DNA of 64,000 bases. Origin: Neolentinus lepideus HHB14362 ss-1. Taxonomy: Eukaryota; Basidiomycota; Agaricomycetes; Gloeophyllales; Gloeophyllaceae. Of this stretch, positions 23,050-33,871 are shown one piece after another (the stretch's first letter is position 1; the number at the start of each line of letters is the position of its first letter). A program made the position numbers and the translations under genes. Under the pieces are notes generated by a model. The model searched no databases. It saw nothing but the letters and a program-made list of their open reading frames with translations, and was not told where the DNA came from. The DNA lies in NCBI GenBank assembly GCA_001632425.1, contig KV425556.1:265597-329596 (forward strand), written 5' to 3'.

Positions 23050-24773
23050 ATGACACAAGAAACGAAAAAGTATAATGGAGATGCGCAGCCTGAGCTTGAG
23101 CGCCCCATGCTACTTGCGGATACAGCCCGTACAGATAGCACATTCGAAGAAATCCCCATCATGTTGCGTACTTGTTTTATTCTGTAGCTTCAGCTTTATT
23201 ACTGATATATATAACCGCGTCCTTCCTTAAGAGACCTCAAAGATGCTACAAGCACCGACCCTCAGGCTCGCAGGGCGCTTGCAGACAAAATCAGAGACGC
23301 ATCCATAAACGTCGGGTTCTTATATGGTAGATACCATTTCATAATACTCTCATACACATAGTCATTGAAATACATTATATTTTCCAGTCAAGAATCACGG
23401 AATCTCAGATGAAGTCATCGAGGGCGCCGTCAAGGCCGCTGACACGTTCTTCAAGCTCCCTCTCGAGACAAAGATGGCCGTCAGTTTTCATCTACTGCCA
23501 ACCATACATCGAAAAACTATTTACTAATGTGTGTATGCGACAAAGCTTGACATTCACAAAACCTCCAACTTCAAAGGCTACACCGCCCTCCTCGGCGAAA
23601 ACACCGACCCCGAAAATCGAGGAGACATGCACGAGGGATTCGACATTGGCTGGGAAGAGATGAAAGCCATCCCGAAGGATCAGAGAGATGGCGATGGCGC
23701 CATGTCTGGTACTAACGTGTGGCCAGCTGATCTGCCTGGCTTCAGGGAAGCCGTGCTGACGTACTAGTCCGTTTCTCGTAAATTGCTGGCAAATGCACAT
23801 ACTCTGACTGACTGACAATCTGCAGCCATGCAGGCATTCGTCTTGGAAAACTGCTATTCCCATTATTTGCGATGGCGCTCGATGTACCGGAGCATTTCTT
23901 TGACGATAAGGTAAGATGCCTATCAAGTGTCTGTTAGTTGGTTCGTTTAATACATCTCCTGCAGACGACCAAGCCAGCAGCTATCATGCGCCTCCTCTAC
24001 TACCCACCCCAAACCGGAGTCGTCGACGACCGAGTGATAGGTATCGGCGCGCATACGGAGTACGTCTTAGCAAGCCATCCGTCTCTCATCCACAACCCAG
24101 AATCCACATCTGAACATTCACAGCTATGAAGTCAGTGATATAACATTAGCTACACCCCTGACTTCTAACAAACTCTCAACAGTGCTTCACAATCCTCTGG
24201 CAAGACCAGGTACAAGCCCTCCAAGTCCTCAACGCAAACGGTAAATGGATAGACGCCGTCCCCATCCCCGGAACACTCGTAATCAAGTCCGTTCTCCCAT
24301 CCCCTGTCCTCGTTGAACAGGCTCGCTGACATTCGTACACTTACTGGTGCTGGCAGCCTCGGCGACCAATTTGCTCGATGGACAAGTATGTCCTTGTATC
24401 AGGCATCTGCATCGAGCTCACATGCATGGCCTCTGCAGATGACGTGTTCAAATCCACTAAACACCGCGCTGTCAACCGCTCTGGAGTTGAGCGGTACTCC
24501 ATCCCTTTGTTCTTCGGCAGTGACTATGATGTGCAGCTACATGTGCGTCCTCCTCCTCCTCCTCCGATCTCGTTATTTCCCTATCATTGCTTTCTCGCAT
24601 TGTTCTACTTCTGCTCATTCTATCTCATTGTGGCATAATACTGAGAGGGCTCGTATTTCCTGCAGCCAATCCCGAGTTGCGTCTCGGAAGACAATCCACC
24701 GAAATACGAGGTCGTGACGGCTGGAGATTATGTGAAGTCGAGGTTGGAGGCGACGTATGCGCATAGTAAGTGA
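23050..24773 (+). CDS. 2-oxoglutarate/Fe(II) oxygenase with 7-nt microexon
   Basis: Second non-haem iron dioxygenase, diverged from its neighbour. Starting at MTQETKKYNGDAQPELERP, exons give EIPIIDLKDATSTDPQARRA, INVGFLY, VKNHGISDEVIEGAVKAAD, NFKGYTALLGENTDPENRGD, DMHEGFDIGWEEMKAIPKDQ, and MRLLYYPPQ. The metal site reads GAHTDYECFTILWQD only if a 7-nt microexon at 24,124-24,130 supplies the Asp. Without it the frame would give HTEY and run into intron sequence. The distal His and the 2-oxoglutarate Arg-Ser are in FKSTKHRAVNRSGVERYSIP. The C-terminus ends in SRLEATYAHSK. About ten exons, all keeping frame. It is probably functional and part of the local oxidative gene set. Confidence 0.9.
24124..24130 (+). 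other. 7-nt microexon carrying the iron-ligand Asp
   Basis: The bases ctatgaa are bounded by an acceptor (ttcacag) and a donor (gtcagt). The preceding exon ends in phase 2 (ga), so joining gives gac tat gaa, then tgc ttc: Asp-Tyr-Glu-Cys-Phe. This restores the family consensus H-x-D-Y-x-C-x-T-I-L. Confidence 0.8.
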
Positions 24774-24902
24774 CGAATGTATGAATACTTACGCATCGGG
24801 CTTGTATACATGCCTACATGCTTAGATCTTGCGATAACCAATTGGATACTTCTATTTTGCAAAGTGGTGTCAGGTATGGTCAGGGAGATACAATATGACC
24901 GT

Positions 24903-25956
24903 TCAGTAGGTCGAAGAGAAGAGCCCCAGCCTTCCGCCGTCGCTGATGTGAACGGTACCATTCACATACGCTCCGGCCCTGCTGGCCAGGAATAGCGCCA
25001 GTCCGCCCATATCAGCGATTTTTCCAGGTCGTTGGAGTGGGATATACTTCATCACCAAGTCTTCGGACGCTATCTCTGCTGTCATCTCTGCACTCGACAA
25101 ACCCCGTCAGCTAAACATGATCGAAGGTTGAAAGAAGCAATGGCATTACCTGAATGGTAAAATCCGGGTGCAATGACATTGCTCCGTATTTTGTGGTCTT
25201 TGAGGACATTCGCAAGTAACTTGCCAAGGTGCGTCACTGCAGCCTTGCTCATACTATACGACACGCTGAAGTTATCTGAGTCCCTTCTGAACCCAGCGAC
25301 GCTCGACACCGCAATCACTTGGCTGGTCACTCCTCCCGCACCGCCTCTTCTGTTGCCCGCGTCCAACAGCTCGAGGAAGGCGACCGTACAGAAGTACGGC
25401 GCGGTGCAGTTGACCTCGAAGGTCTTCGCCCAGGACTCAGGTGTTCCGCTGTTCCAGAACCGCGATTGAAGGTCTTTGATGTCCTCTTTTGTGGACCCTG
25501 GGCGGATGATGGGTGGTTTTGTGTCGTGGAAGGAGATCCCAGAGTTGTTGACGAGCAGGTTGATATACCCGTGCTTCGCTTTCAGAGTTTCGACGATTGA
25601 AAGTAGGGAGGCTTTGCTCGTCACATCGCCTTGAAGAGGGTACATTTTTTCGAACTTCTGCGGAGGGTGAGAGGTCAACTCGGGCGTGAGTGCTCGAGTG
25701 TCGGTGAAAATGGCTTACGTTGCTCTCCTTGGCCGTCGATTCGAGGACGTGCAGTCGACGTCCGACGATGTATACGGTGGCCCCGTTGTTCTCTAGGGCG
25801 GTGGCTATCATGCGCCCGATTCCTATCAAGGAATGGCGTCATGAGCTGACTTTGAGACACTAGGACGAGTCCCATACCGGTTCCTCCACCAGTGATTACC
25901 ACGACCAACCCATCAACAGAGAAGAGAGAGGAACGGTCGACAGCGTCGGTGGTCAT
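24903..25956 (-). CDS. Short-chain dehydrogenase/reductase (SDR), copy 1
   Basis: Classical SDR using NAD(P)H, probably acting on a small-molecule alcohol or ketone. MTTDAVDRSSLFSVDGLVVV leads to the dinucleotide-binding motif TGGGTGIGR, which is interrupted by an intron inside TG|IG. The family's INLLVNNSG (NNAG-type) motif, the catalytic Ser in IAVSSVAGF and YSMSKAA (Y-x-x-x-K) are all present, followed by IRSNVIAPGFYHS. The last exon starts EMTAEIASEDLVM and ends HISDGGRLGLFSSTY. Four or five exons. It is a tandem duplicate of the SDR at 26,858-27,921, with the same intron positions. Confidence 0.93.
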
Positions 25957-26217
25957 GATGGCATTCAGGCCCCATCGTGGTCTGTATATAGGTTAGGTCT
26001 TGGATTTAATTAAGACGGCGAAAGCGCGGCTTGCGACATTCCTCCGGCGAGAAGTCACAAGTGCGTTCGCGGTAGCTCAACGCAGTGAGTCAAGAAGATG
26101 CCAAGCCGCTTCTCGATTAATCATGGCTCAGAAATCATGGCGCAGAGTTACTCGAAGGTGACAGGCACTAGCGATGCCCATCACTGCTCAGAGACAGCCA
26201 TTGTAGAGCAAGACCTC

Positions 26218-26545
26218 CTATATTAGATACGTCTCGTGGTATGTGTGTCGCGTTTCTCTGCTTCATGCCATAATTAAATTTCAGTGTCGTTCTATTTTTG
26301 AGTCGTGGAGAGTCAGGTACAATCGGAGAGAACAGACGGAATGATTCAATAGGTAGAAGAGGTAATACCCAGCCAACCACCATCGATGATGTAAACGGTG
26401 CCATTTGCGTACGCTCCGGCTCTGCTGGCGAGGAACAAGGCCAGCCCTCCCATGTCGCTGATATCGCCAGCTCGCTGAAGTGGTATACCGTTCTTGACCA
26501 AGTCCACAGATGCAACTGCTGCCGATATTTCTACATTAAATGGAG
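26218..26545. repeat. Duplicated 3' segment of an SDR gene, copy a
   Basis: This segment is highly similar to 26,726-27,057 in the same orientation. Shared stretches include the gene's 3' flank (tagatacgtctcg...), the stop with tcaataggtagaagagg, and the entire last exon with its splice acceptor. Confidence 0.75.
26346..26530 (-). pseudogene. Orphan last exon of an SDR gene
   Basis: Minus-strand reading gives EISAAVASVDLVKNGIPLQR, then a segment matching the last exon of the neighbouring SDR, ending YIIDGGWLGITSSTY and a stop. A splice acceptor (aatgtag) still precedes it, but no upstream SDR exons remain nearby. The frame is open throughout. It is a partial tandem duplication of the gene at 26,858-27,921 and is not expected to be a protein on its own. 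Confidence 0.85.
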
Positions 26546-26725
26546 CGCTTTCCGCAATTCTGAATCAATATATTACCACAGAAATGTATCAAAGATTGTA
26601 TATACCAAGTTCCAAGTTATTTCGTTCAGAGTTGAGGGCACAGGACGTGATTTTGTGTGTAGATAACATTCGTACCTTCGGAGAAGGACTCCCCGTGTGA
26701 TATTACTTAGTAGATTAAACCCTGC

Positions 26726-27057
26726 TATATCAGATACGTCTCGCAAAATGTGTCATGCCTCTCTGCTTCTTCATGTTATAATTAAAGTTCGGTGTTGTTC
26801 TGTTTGCAGGAGTGGAGAGTCAGGTACAATACAATCAGGGAGGACAGAGGGAATGATTCAATAGGTAGAAGAGGAAACACCCAGCCTGCCACCATCGGTG
26901 AGGTGAACGGTGCCATTGACATACGCTCCAGCTCTGCTGGCGAGGAACAAGGCCAGCCCTCCCATATCGCTGATATCGCCAGCTCGCTGAAGTGGTATAC
27001 CATTCTTGACCAAGTCTTCAGATGCAACTGCTGCCGACATTTCTACATTCAACAATG
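26726..27057. repeat. Duplicated 3' segment of an SDR gene, copy b
   Basis: Direct repeat partner of 26,218-26,545. It contains the functional last exon and 3' flank of the intact SDR copy 2. Confidence 0.75.
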
Positions 27058-27921
27058 TAGGTTAAAATAGATACAACCGAGCGATAAAACAGTGATTGGA
27101 TTACCTGAAGGGTAATACCCAGGAGCAATGATGTTACTTCGTATCTTGAAATCCTTCAAGACATTCGCAAGCAGCTTCCCTAGGTGCGTAGCCGCAGCCT
27201 TACTTATACTGTAAGATGTCATAGAACCATTGGCATCTCTCCTAAGCCCAGCAATACTAGATACGGTGATGGCTTGGCTCGTCACGCCTTCGATACCGCC
27301 TCGACTGTTCCCTGCGTCCAGCAGCTCCAGGAAGGCGACTGTGCAGAAGTAGACTGCCGTACAGTTGACCTCGAAAGTCTTGGCCCATGACTCTGGCGAT
27401 GCGATGTTCCAGAGCCGGGCCTGTAAGTCTTTGATGTCCTCCTTCGTCTCGCCCGGAGGAATTATTATAGGCAAGTTTAAATCTCCCATAAAGATCCCGG
27501 AGTTGTTAACAAGCAGGTTGATGTAGCCGTGCTTAGCTCGCAACGTTTCTACAATTCCGAGCAGTGACTCTCGACTAGTCACGTCTCCCTGGAGGGCGAA
27601 AATCTTCCCGAATTTCTGGCGCCCGTAACTGATCAGAATAATGATGCAAACGGCGAAGCTAGCAGCAGAAGCGGCTTACACTGCTCTCCTTAGCCGCTGC
27701 TTCCAGGACATTCAGTCGACGACCGACGATATAGACAGTAGCGCCATTGTTCTCTAGAGCGGTCGCTATCATCCGCCCAATTCCTGCATTAAGCCAAGCA
27801 ATGTAAGCCAGCTGCGAGCCAAGTTGGACCGAGTGAGTGTACCGGTCCCGCCACCTGTCACCACCGCAACTAAACCATTGACAGAGAACAGGGATGAGCG
27901 GTCGACAGATTCGGCAGACAT
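26858..27921 (-). CDS. Short-chain dehydrogenase/reductase (SDR), copy 2
   Basis: Tandem paralog of the SDR at 24,903-25,956, starting MSAESVDRSSLFSVNGLVAV and keeping TGGGTGIGR across the same intron. It has INLLVNNSG, the catalytic Ser in ITVSSIAGL, YSISKAA (Y-x-x-x-K) and IRSNIIAPGYYPS. The last exon begins EMSAAVASEDLVK and ends HLTDGGRLGVSSSTY. All active-site residues are retained, so both copies could be active with divergent substrates. The start was placed at the Met equivalent to that of copy 1; an upstream in-frame Met at 28,017 would add an unlikely Ser/Arg-rich leader. Confidence 0.93.
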
Positions 27922-29052
27922 AATGGTGCTGCAGACGGTAGCGTCGCGGCCACCTTCTTCAGATAAGGAGCTTCTTCCCCCACGAGATGGGGAAGGCGAG
28001 TCCAAAGTTAGACGCACATACGGGGGATGATTCGGCTCACGCCCTTAGCAAGAAATCACCGATATTTTCGGGATATATAAAAGTAGAAGCCTGAGGAAGT
28101 TGCAAGGTCGTATTGCTACCCGTAGGACCACCGGATGAAATATTCCCACGCCACCGTCCACATCAGGAAAACGGCAATCTGTCTTACGGCCGGGACTTGG
28201 CTTAACCGGTCTTAAAGGTTCTTATTGTCGTCTTTTACGTGTCTTTTAGGCACTTAGCATCCATTTTAAGACGAGAATAAGACCCATTAAGCCAAGTCCG
28301 GCTCTTAAAGTCTCTTAAAGCTATAAAAAGCGTTGTAAGACCGCCGTAAGACCATTGGCCGTTTTGCTGATGCCACCTGTACGGTCACGAGGCGTCACGC
28401 GTGACTGACGAAGAAACCTTTTGATCATGAACAAATTATGAAAGTACCTATAGGTAACATCGTGTTGTCCTCCAGTGCTTTGCAAATGCATGGAGATTCA
28501 GAACGGAGTTCCAAGCATCTCCAGACGAAGTACGTGAATCAAAGGTCTCCTGCCAGTGGACCGAGTGCTGACTCATCTTGAATGTGTAAGATGTCGACTC
28601 TACATATGTATCCTGCTCCCGTCAATTGAACTCAATTCATTACCGCAACTCTCGCCCAGGCTGTGTGTGAGAGAAAAATTCTTTCCCTGATCCGACAGAG
28701 CTATTCCAAGGAAGGTCAACATCCTCAAGTCGCACGACGCTTGCGTGCGCCAGAGCTAGGTGTACGCTTCATTACTTGGTAGCCAGACTACAGTATGGAA
28801 TGACCGTCCTCCTAATCATAGACGGACGGTTATGGACTGCCCAGGCAGTAATAACCGGCATCCACGTGTGTAATCGCCGTTCATATGGCATGATATTTTT
28901 ACACCAAGAGTACTGCAGAATTAACATAGACGTAACTCGAGAGCTATTTTATCGTGGCCGTGTACGAAGAGGCCTTATTAGCTCAAGAAGTCCATGTTAA
29001 AAGCGCATTCGATCTCGAGCAATACGGCTCTCAGCATCCTTTATTGACCATC
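27922..29052. other. Intergenic region containing an inverted-repeat element
   Basis: Separates SDR copy 2 (-) from the divergent P450 (+). It contains the MITE-like element at 28,161-28,372. The 680 bp to its right have no accepted gene. Confidence 0.55.
28161..28372. mobile_element. MITE-like inverted-repeat element (212 bp)
   Basis: The outer 30 bp at 28,161-28,190 match the inverse of 28,343-28,372 with only a few mismatches. Shared cores include aaaacggc with ccgtttt, and cttacggc with gccgtaag. An inner perfect 13-bp inverted pair, ggacttggcttaa at 28,193-28,205 and ttaagccaagtcc at 28,287-28,299, would extend the hairpin. CCA directly flanks both ends. The element is non-coding, rich in cttaa/ttaag steps, and has no gene in it, consistent with a non-autonomous DNA transposon. 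Confidence 0.7.
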
Positions 29053-31111
29053 ATGCTGGACATATCCTTGGCGTACGGAGTGGCGGGTGTAGCGCTGTTG
29101 TCGCTACTTCTTCTCCGTCTTTTCAATCCAGACAGGCGTGCTGTATGTCCATCAGTTGTTGATTCCAGTAATTATGCTAATTTGGCCAAAGTTCGATGCC
29201 ATACCCACTGTTGGTCCTTCCGGTCCCATCGTCTCGTACATTGGGGCAGTTCGATACCTCTTCGATGCACCTCGCATGCTACAAGAAGGCTACGGCAAGG
29301 TCTGGTTATCCCACTCGGTCTGCCTGGCTTTGCTGACTTATGGACCTCAACGCTCAAAAGTTCAAAGGCCGAGCATTTAAAATAGCGAAGATAGACACAT
29401 GGATGGTCGTGGTCAGCGGCTCCAAGCTGATTGATGAGGTTCGCGACGCGCCGGACGATGTATTATCACGCAGCGAAGCAGTCAATGATGTGCGTATCTG
29501 TGCGTCGATGTTGCTTATCGTGATTTCTAATAGCAGCGTACAGATAATCGCCATTGAATACACGCTTGGTCCGAATATCCACACCAACAAATACCACATC
29601 CCAATTGTACGATCGCACTTGACCCGCAGCCTGACCTCGATATTCCCGGAGGTCAATGATGAAGTCCTCACTACTATCGGTGAAATAATCGCTCCCAAGG
29701 GTGATGGTAAGTTCTATTTTTGGCCGATAAGAGTCTAATCTCAGCTGTTGTGAACAGAATGGATCGCTCTTCCAGCCCTGGACACTGTCATGCGGGTGGT
29801 ATGCCGCGCTTCAAATCGCGTCTTTGTTGGTGTCCCTGTCTGTAAGCCGTTATTCGATGTTCTCCATGTTTCGCCGTACGACCGTCCTTGATCAGGTCGT
29901 GACCCTGACTACTGTGACGCAAATGTTAAGTTCGCCATCGACGTGATGGCGAGTGCTGTCTTCCTGAACATGTTCCCGAAGTTTATGAGACCGTGAGCGT
30001 ATCCTTCTATCTCACATAGTAAATATGAACCTATAATCTTCATGGATAGGATTGTTGGGAATATGCTTACACTCGTACCTCGCACCGTTCATCGTATCGA
30101 GAAGCATCTTCGGCCCCTTATTGAGGAAAGACTCCACAAGATGGAGGAATACGGTAATGAGTGGTCGGATAGACCTGTAAGTGCTTCTATCCAGTTTTTG
30201 ACTTTACGGTGGTGACCCAACATGTATATAAAGAACGACATGCTACAATGGTTCCTGGAAGATGCGGATGGTGAAGAGAGAACGATCACTAACTGGACGA
30301 AACGCATGATGGTAGTCAACTTCGCTGCTATTCACACCTCCTCTAATGTATGGTCTGCTCATAAAGCTTCCTTTCCGAGGCCTGGCACGCTTACGAGCAT
30401 ATAGAGCTTTACCCTGGCGCTATTTCACCTAGCTGCCAACCCCGCGCAGTATCTGCAGCCCATGCGCGAGGAAATTGAGGGCATCATTAGGGAAGAAGGG
30501 TGGAGCAAGGCTTCCATGCAGAAAATGCGCAAGCTTGACAGTTTCCTGCGAGAGTCTCAGAGGCACACCGGCCTCGACGCAAGTGTGTATCTTATATTTA
30601 CTTGCGTGATGGTCGCCTCATTTTGAATCTATAGTCACGATGACCCGCAAGGCTGTGAAGCCATTTACCTTCTCCGATGGGACGAAGGTCCCTCTTGGAA
30701 CGCACATTGCTTGCGCTGCTCTGGCAACTCATCTGGATGAAGACAACTATACCAGCGCCGATGTCTTTGATGGTTTTCGATTTGCTAACATGCGCGAGGG
30801 TGATGGCGAGAGCATCAAGCACCTGTTCGTCAGCACAACAACTGATTACATACCATTTGGATATGGGCGGCATGCGTGGTATGTCTGGTTCATACCAGGC
30901 TGAGGTTGTCCCTCAACTAATGGTTATTTGCTCTCGTAGCCCTGGCCGGTTCTTTGCAGCGGCGGAATTGAAAGCCATGATGGCCCATCTGGTCCTGAAT
31001 TACGACGTCAAGCTTGAAGACGAAGGCGTGCGGCCGAAGGACTTGTGGATGTCTGCGTCTCGCTCGCCTAATCGTGCAGCGAAGGTCATGTTTAGGAAGC
31101 GGCAACTGTAG
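29053..31111 (+). CDS. Cytochrome P450 monooxygenase, third subfamily
   Basis: The protein begins with a hydrophobic anchor (MLDISLAYGVAGVALLSLLL) and has FDAIPTVGPSGPIVSYIG in place of the usual hinge. Further exons give AFKIAKIDTWMVVVSGSKL, EYTLGPNIHTNKYHIPIVRS, LPALDTVMRVVCRASNRVFV, and NDMLQWFLEDADGEE. The I-helix reads AAIHTSSNSFT, lacking the usual acidic residue, as in several fungal subfamilies. The K-helix ExxR is in FLRESQRHTGL. The haem loop FGYGRHACPGRFF is split by an intron within the Cys codon. The stop is at 31,109-31,111. By memory of the motif set it resembles Agaricomycete P450s often annotated as ent-kaurene-oxidase-like; this is not proven. It marks the right edge of the oxidative gene run. 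Confidence 0.92.
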
Positions 31112-31729
31112 GTTTGTCTGGTAAATTTGTATCATGCCATCCGTTTATCCCATTGTCAACTAGAGTGTCTTGGGAATGAAAGCCTATCAAATGACGGACG
31201 GACATTTGACCCTAACCCCGGGCTCAACTACCCTGAATCCAGGATGATGATGCGCCTCCGGTTCGAGCTGGCTGGAGTTGCCGCCTCTTAGCGGTAGACA
31301 CTGTACGTTCGGAGGGTCGCTAAGTAGTGTGAGGTCTGCAGTAAAAAGAACGGATTGTTGAAATAAAGAAAAGTGGGTACTCACGCACCCCAATAACGTA
31401 TCTCGTGATCTTGGAACATCGGACACGGAAATAGCGGTTCTATGTATTTATTGTATTTATTACAAGTCCCGCAAAAGGTCCAATTAATATCTAAAAGAAA
31501 GGCAAGATAGCGTTGAGACATGAAAGCAAGTCGAGTGGCAAAGTATCCGCATAAGTTATGGACACAATTCTAGCCGGCTGGAAATGTCCTAGCATAGACC
31601 AGCATGGCGAAGTATTGTATTGAAGGCGCTCCCTGACAATAAACGAAGATCAGGTTGGGCGCGACTTCTGTCTGGAGGGACATAGTATTGGAACGCCCCC
31701 TCTAGAGAGCAAAATTTCGTCATCATCAT
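31112..31729. other. Convergent intergenic region
   Basis: Lies between the 3' ends of the P450 (+) and the GH16 gene (-), so no promoter of these genes is expected. No coding or repeat feature was recognised. Confidence 0.5.
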
Positions 31730-33197
31730 TTACCAAGCAGCCAGCCCAAGAACAGCGGCAGCCGCGGCCACGCCAGCGACCGCCTTGGTGCTGGGCCGTG
31801 ATATCGACAGCGGCGCCGCAGAAATTGTCGTGTTCTGCCCATTCGCGCCATACACGCGGACGTACTGCACCTCAAAATAGGCGTTGTCGTACGTCGAGCC
31901 GTTGCCGACGACGTAGTCGGGGTAGCACGTGCCTGAGCAAGTCTGGGCGAAGGTGGCTGCGTTACCGGCTGTGATAGAGCAGGGTTGGTGAGGAGTGAGT
32001 GGGAAAGCGAAGGAAAAAGGGTAAGATCACATACCGAAGTCACCACAGAGCGTAATGTCGAAGATGAGAGACTGGGCTTGGAAGAAGTTACCAATGTTGC
32101 AGCCACCGGTTGGCCAGTTGGCTACAGGTGTGCCGAGAGCGGAGGTGTCGACGGAGCTTGCGTTGCTTTGTAATGAGCTCGGGATGCTGGAGCGCTAGTT
32201 AAACGAAGACATTGCGTTAACGCCTTGCAACCATTTGACAGAACACTCTACCAACCGAGAAAAACCAGATCCTGCGCGATTCAGCCGCATCAGAAAGAGT
32301 AGCAATGTGCAGGAAATTGGCGCTTACGAGATACCACTCGAGGCGTACTCGGTGACGAACATACCTCCACCTGCTTGAGCGAATGCCTCGCCGTACGATT
32401 GGGGAGATGGGGTTGTCACAACGCAGCCTTGGTTGCTATTGGCTTGGAAGGAGCAATCTGTGGAGTTGACGAGTGTGCTTGACTGTACTGGGTTTACTTG
32501 CGTACAACCCTGGGTAGATGAGACGCATTACTTCTGTATATATCGGAAACATTATGGTATCACTCACTGGTTCCGTGTGCAAAGTCATTTGGTTCATGGT
32601 CACTTGATTAACGCCCTCAAATGTATCGATCTCTCCCCCAACTGGCCAGTGAGGTGCTTGCGACCACCATGCCGGCCACACCGAGCACTACGGATGAAAC
32701 TCAGCGTACGCCACAAGGAAGTCCTACTGTAACTCACACCGAACGGCACGTGTAGCATATCTGTTATCCACACGCTTCCAACTTCGTACCGGTCCTTCGT
32801 GTTAATACGGATAGTGTTCCGCTTATCATTGTAAGCCACGGTAGAAGCGTTGTCGACCTTGATAATGGCGTTTCCCGCATCATTCACATATGCAAGCTTC
32901 AAGCTCTGAGCCTGATTTGCGTCTACGAAACTGAATCGGGCTCGTCATCAATCGATTCCTTTATGAACCGCGTATCTCACTAACATAGCGTCTCCATTTG
33001 TGAGGTTATCATCTGCGATAGGACATGAGCTTGTTCCGATCTCTTTATACTTCAGATCCAGCCCTACAGTTTCCGTAGAAGTCCCAGCCATCGAAGAAGG
33101 TCGTGCCTGCATATTCCTGAACCATTGAATACGACGTCGCCCAGGCGCCTGGCAGCGCTAACAAGCCCAGAACTACAGACAATTTCGACGAGATCAT
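31730..33197 (-). CDS. GH16 endo-beta-glucanase, secreted, likely GPI-anchored
   Basis: Glycoside hydrolase family 16 enzyme of the fungal mixed-linked glucanase/laminarinase type, which cleaves beta-1,3(1,4)-glucans or remodels the fungal wall. A signal peptide (MISSKLSVVLGLLALPGAWA) is followed by FFDGWDFYGNYDNLTNGDAM, DKRNTIRINTKDRYEVGSVW, then WPAWWSQAPHWPVGGEIDTF and EGVNQVTMNQMTLHTEPGC. GEIDTFE is the catalytic E-x-D-x-x-E signature with nucleophile and acid/base Glu. The C-terminus is a hydrophobic Ala/Val/Leu stretch ending VLGLAAW, which fits a GPI-attachment signal. About eight exons; the GNYD codon is split by an intron. No break was seen. Confidence 0.9.
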
Positions 33198-33871
33198 GAT
33201 GTGGAATGGGTGCCTCGATGAGAGGTTAAGTGCCAGGAAATTTATAGGTAGATACTGCAAGATGACGAAATGGGAAATCGTGCGAGGAGCCTGCCAAGCA
33301 CTGCGGACGTGTAAACAGAAGAGGGCGAAGGGTTGTCAAATTCAAGCGCGCAGTTATAAACAGAAGGGGAACATTACCCGACTCCACACCGGTTGTGGCC
33401 ATGTGGGAAAGTACAAATATTTCCTATCCCTCGTTGTGAGGCAGAGTGGAGTTTGTCGCAAACATACCATCTCCGAAGGGGTGATACAACATGGTAGAGC
33501 TGTACGGGGTACGTACGAATGGAGAAGAAGGGGTGACCTTTGGAAATGCCATCTTCGCCACCAATTCGTGCGCAGCAAATGAAATGCGGAGACGCAGTTC
33601 GAGAGACAAGAAGTGGTATCCATATTTTAGAGATTAATCGTAAATACAAGAGGAAATTGAGGAATAGAGAGGGTTAACGCCCAGCCAGGTACAGAGGAAT
33701 ATACACCGGATCTGGCATTGGCAAGGTCATTATGTATCCGTCCGAGGGCCATAACCGTACATGAGTATGCGCAAACTGAAACTGAGAAAGAAAACTTTGT
33801 ACAGCACCTAGGCTGTATTATTTCGCTGTCGATTTGTGGCGAGCGTCCTTTGAAATGGCGAGATCGCCTAC
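33198..33871. other. Intergenic
   Basis: Between the 5' end of the GH16 gene and the 3' end of the VTS1 gene, both on the minus strand. Small overlapping frames show no features. Confidence 0.5.

Noticed and set aside
24546..24567. Short (cct)n run
   Set aside because: A simple microsatellite within the dioxygenase gene, probably in an intron, without further structure.
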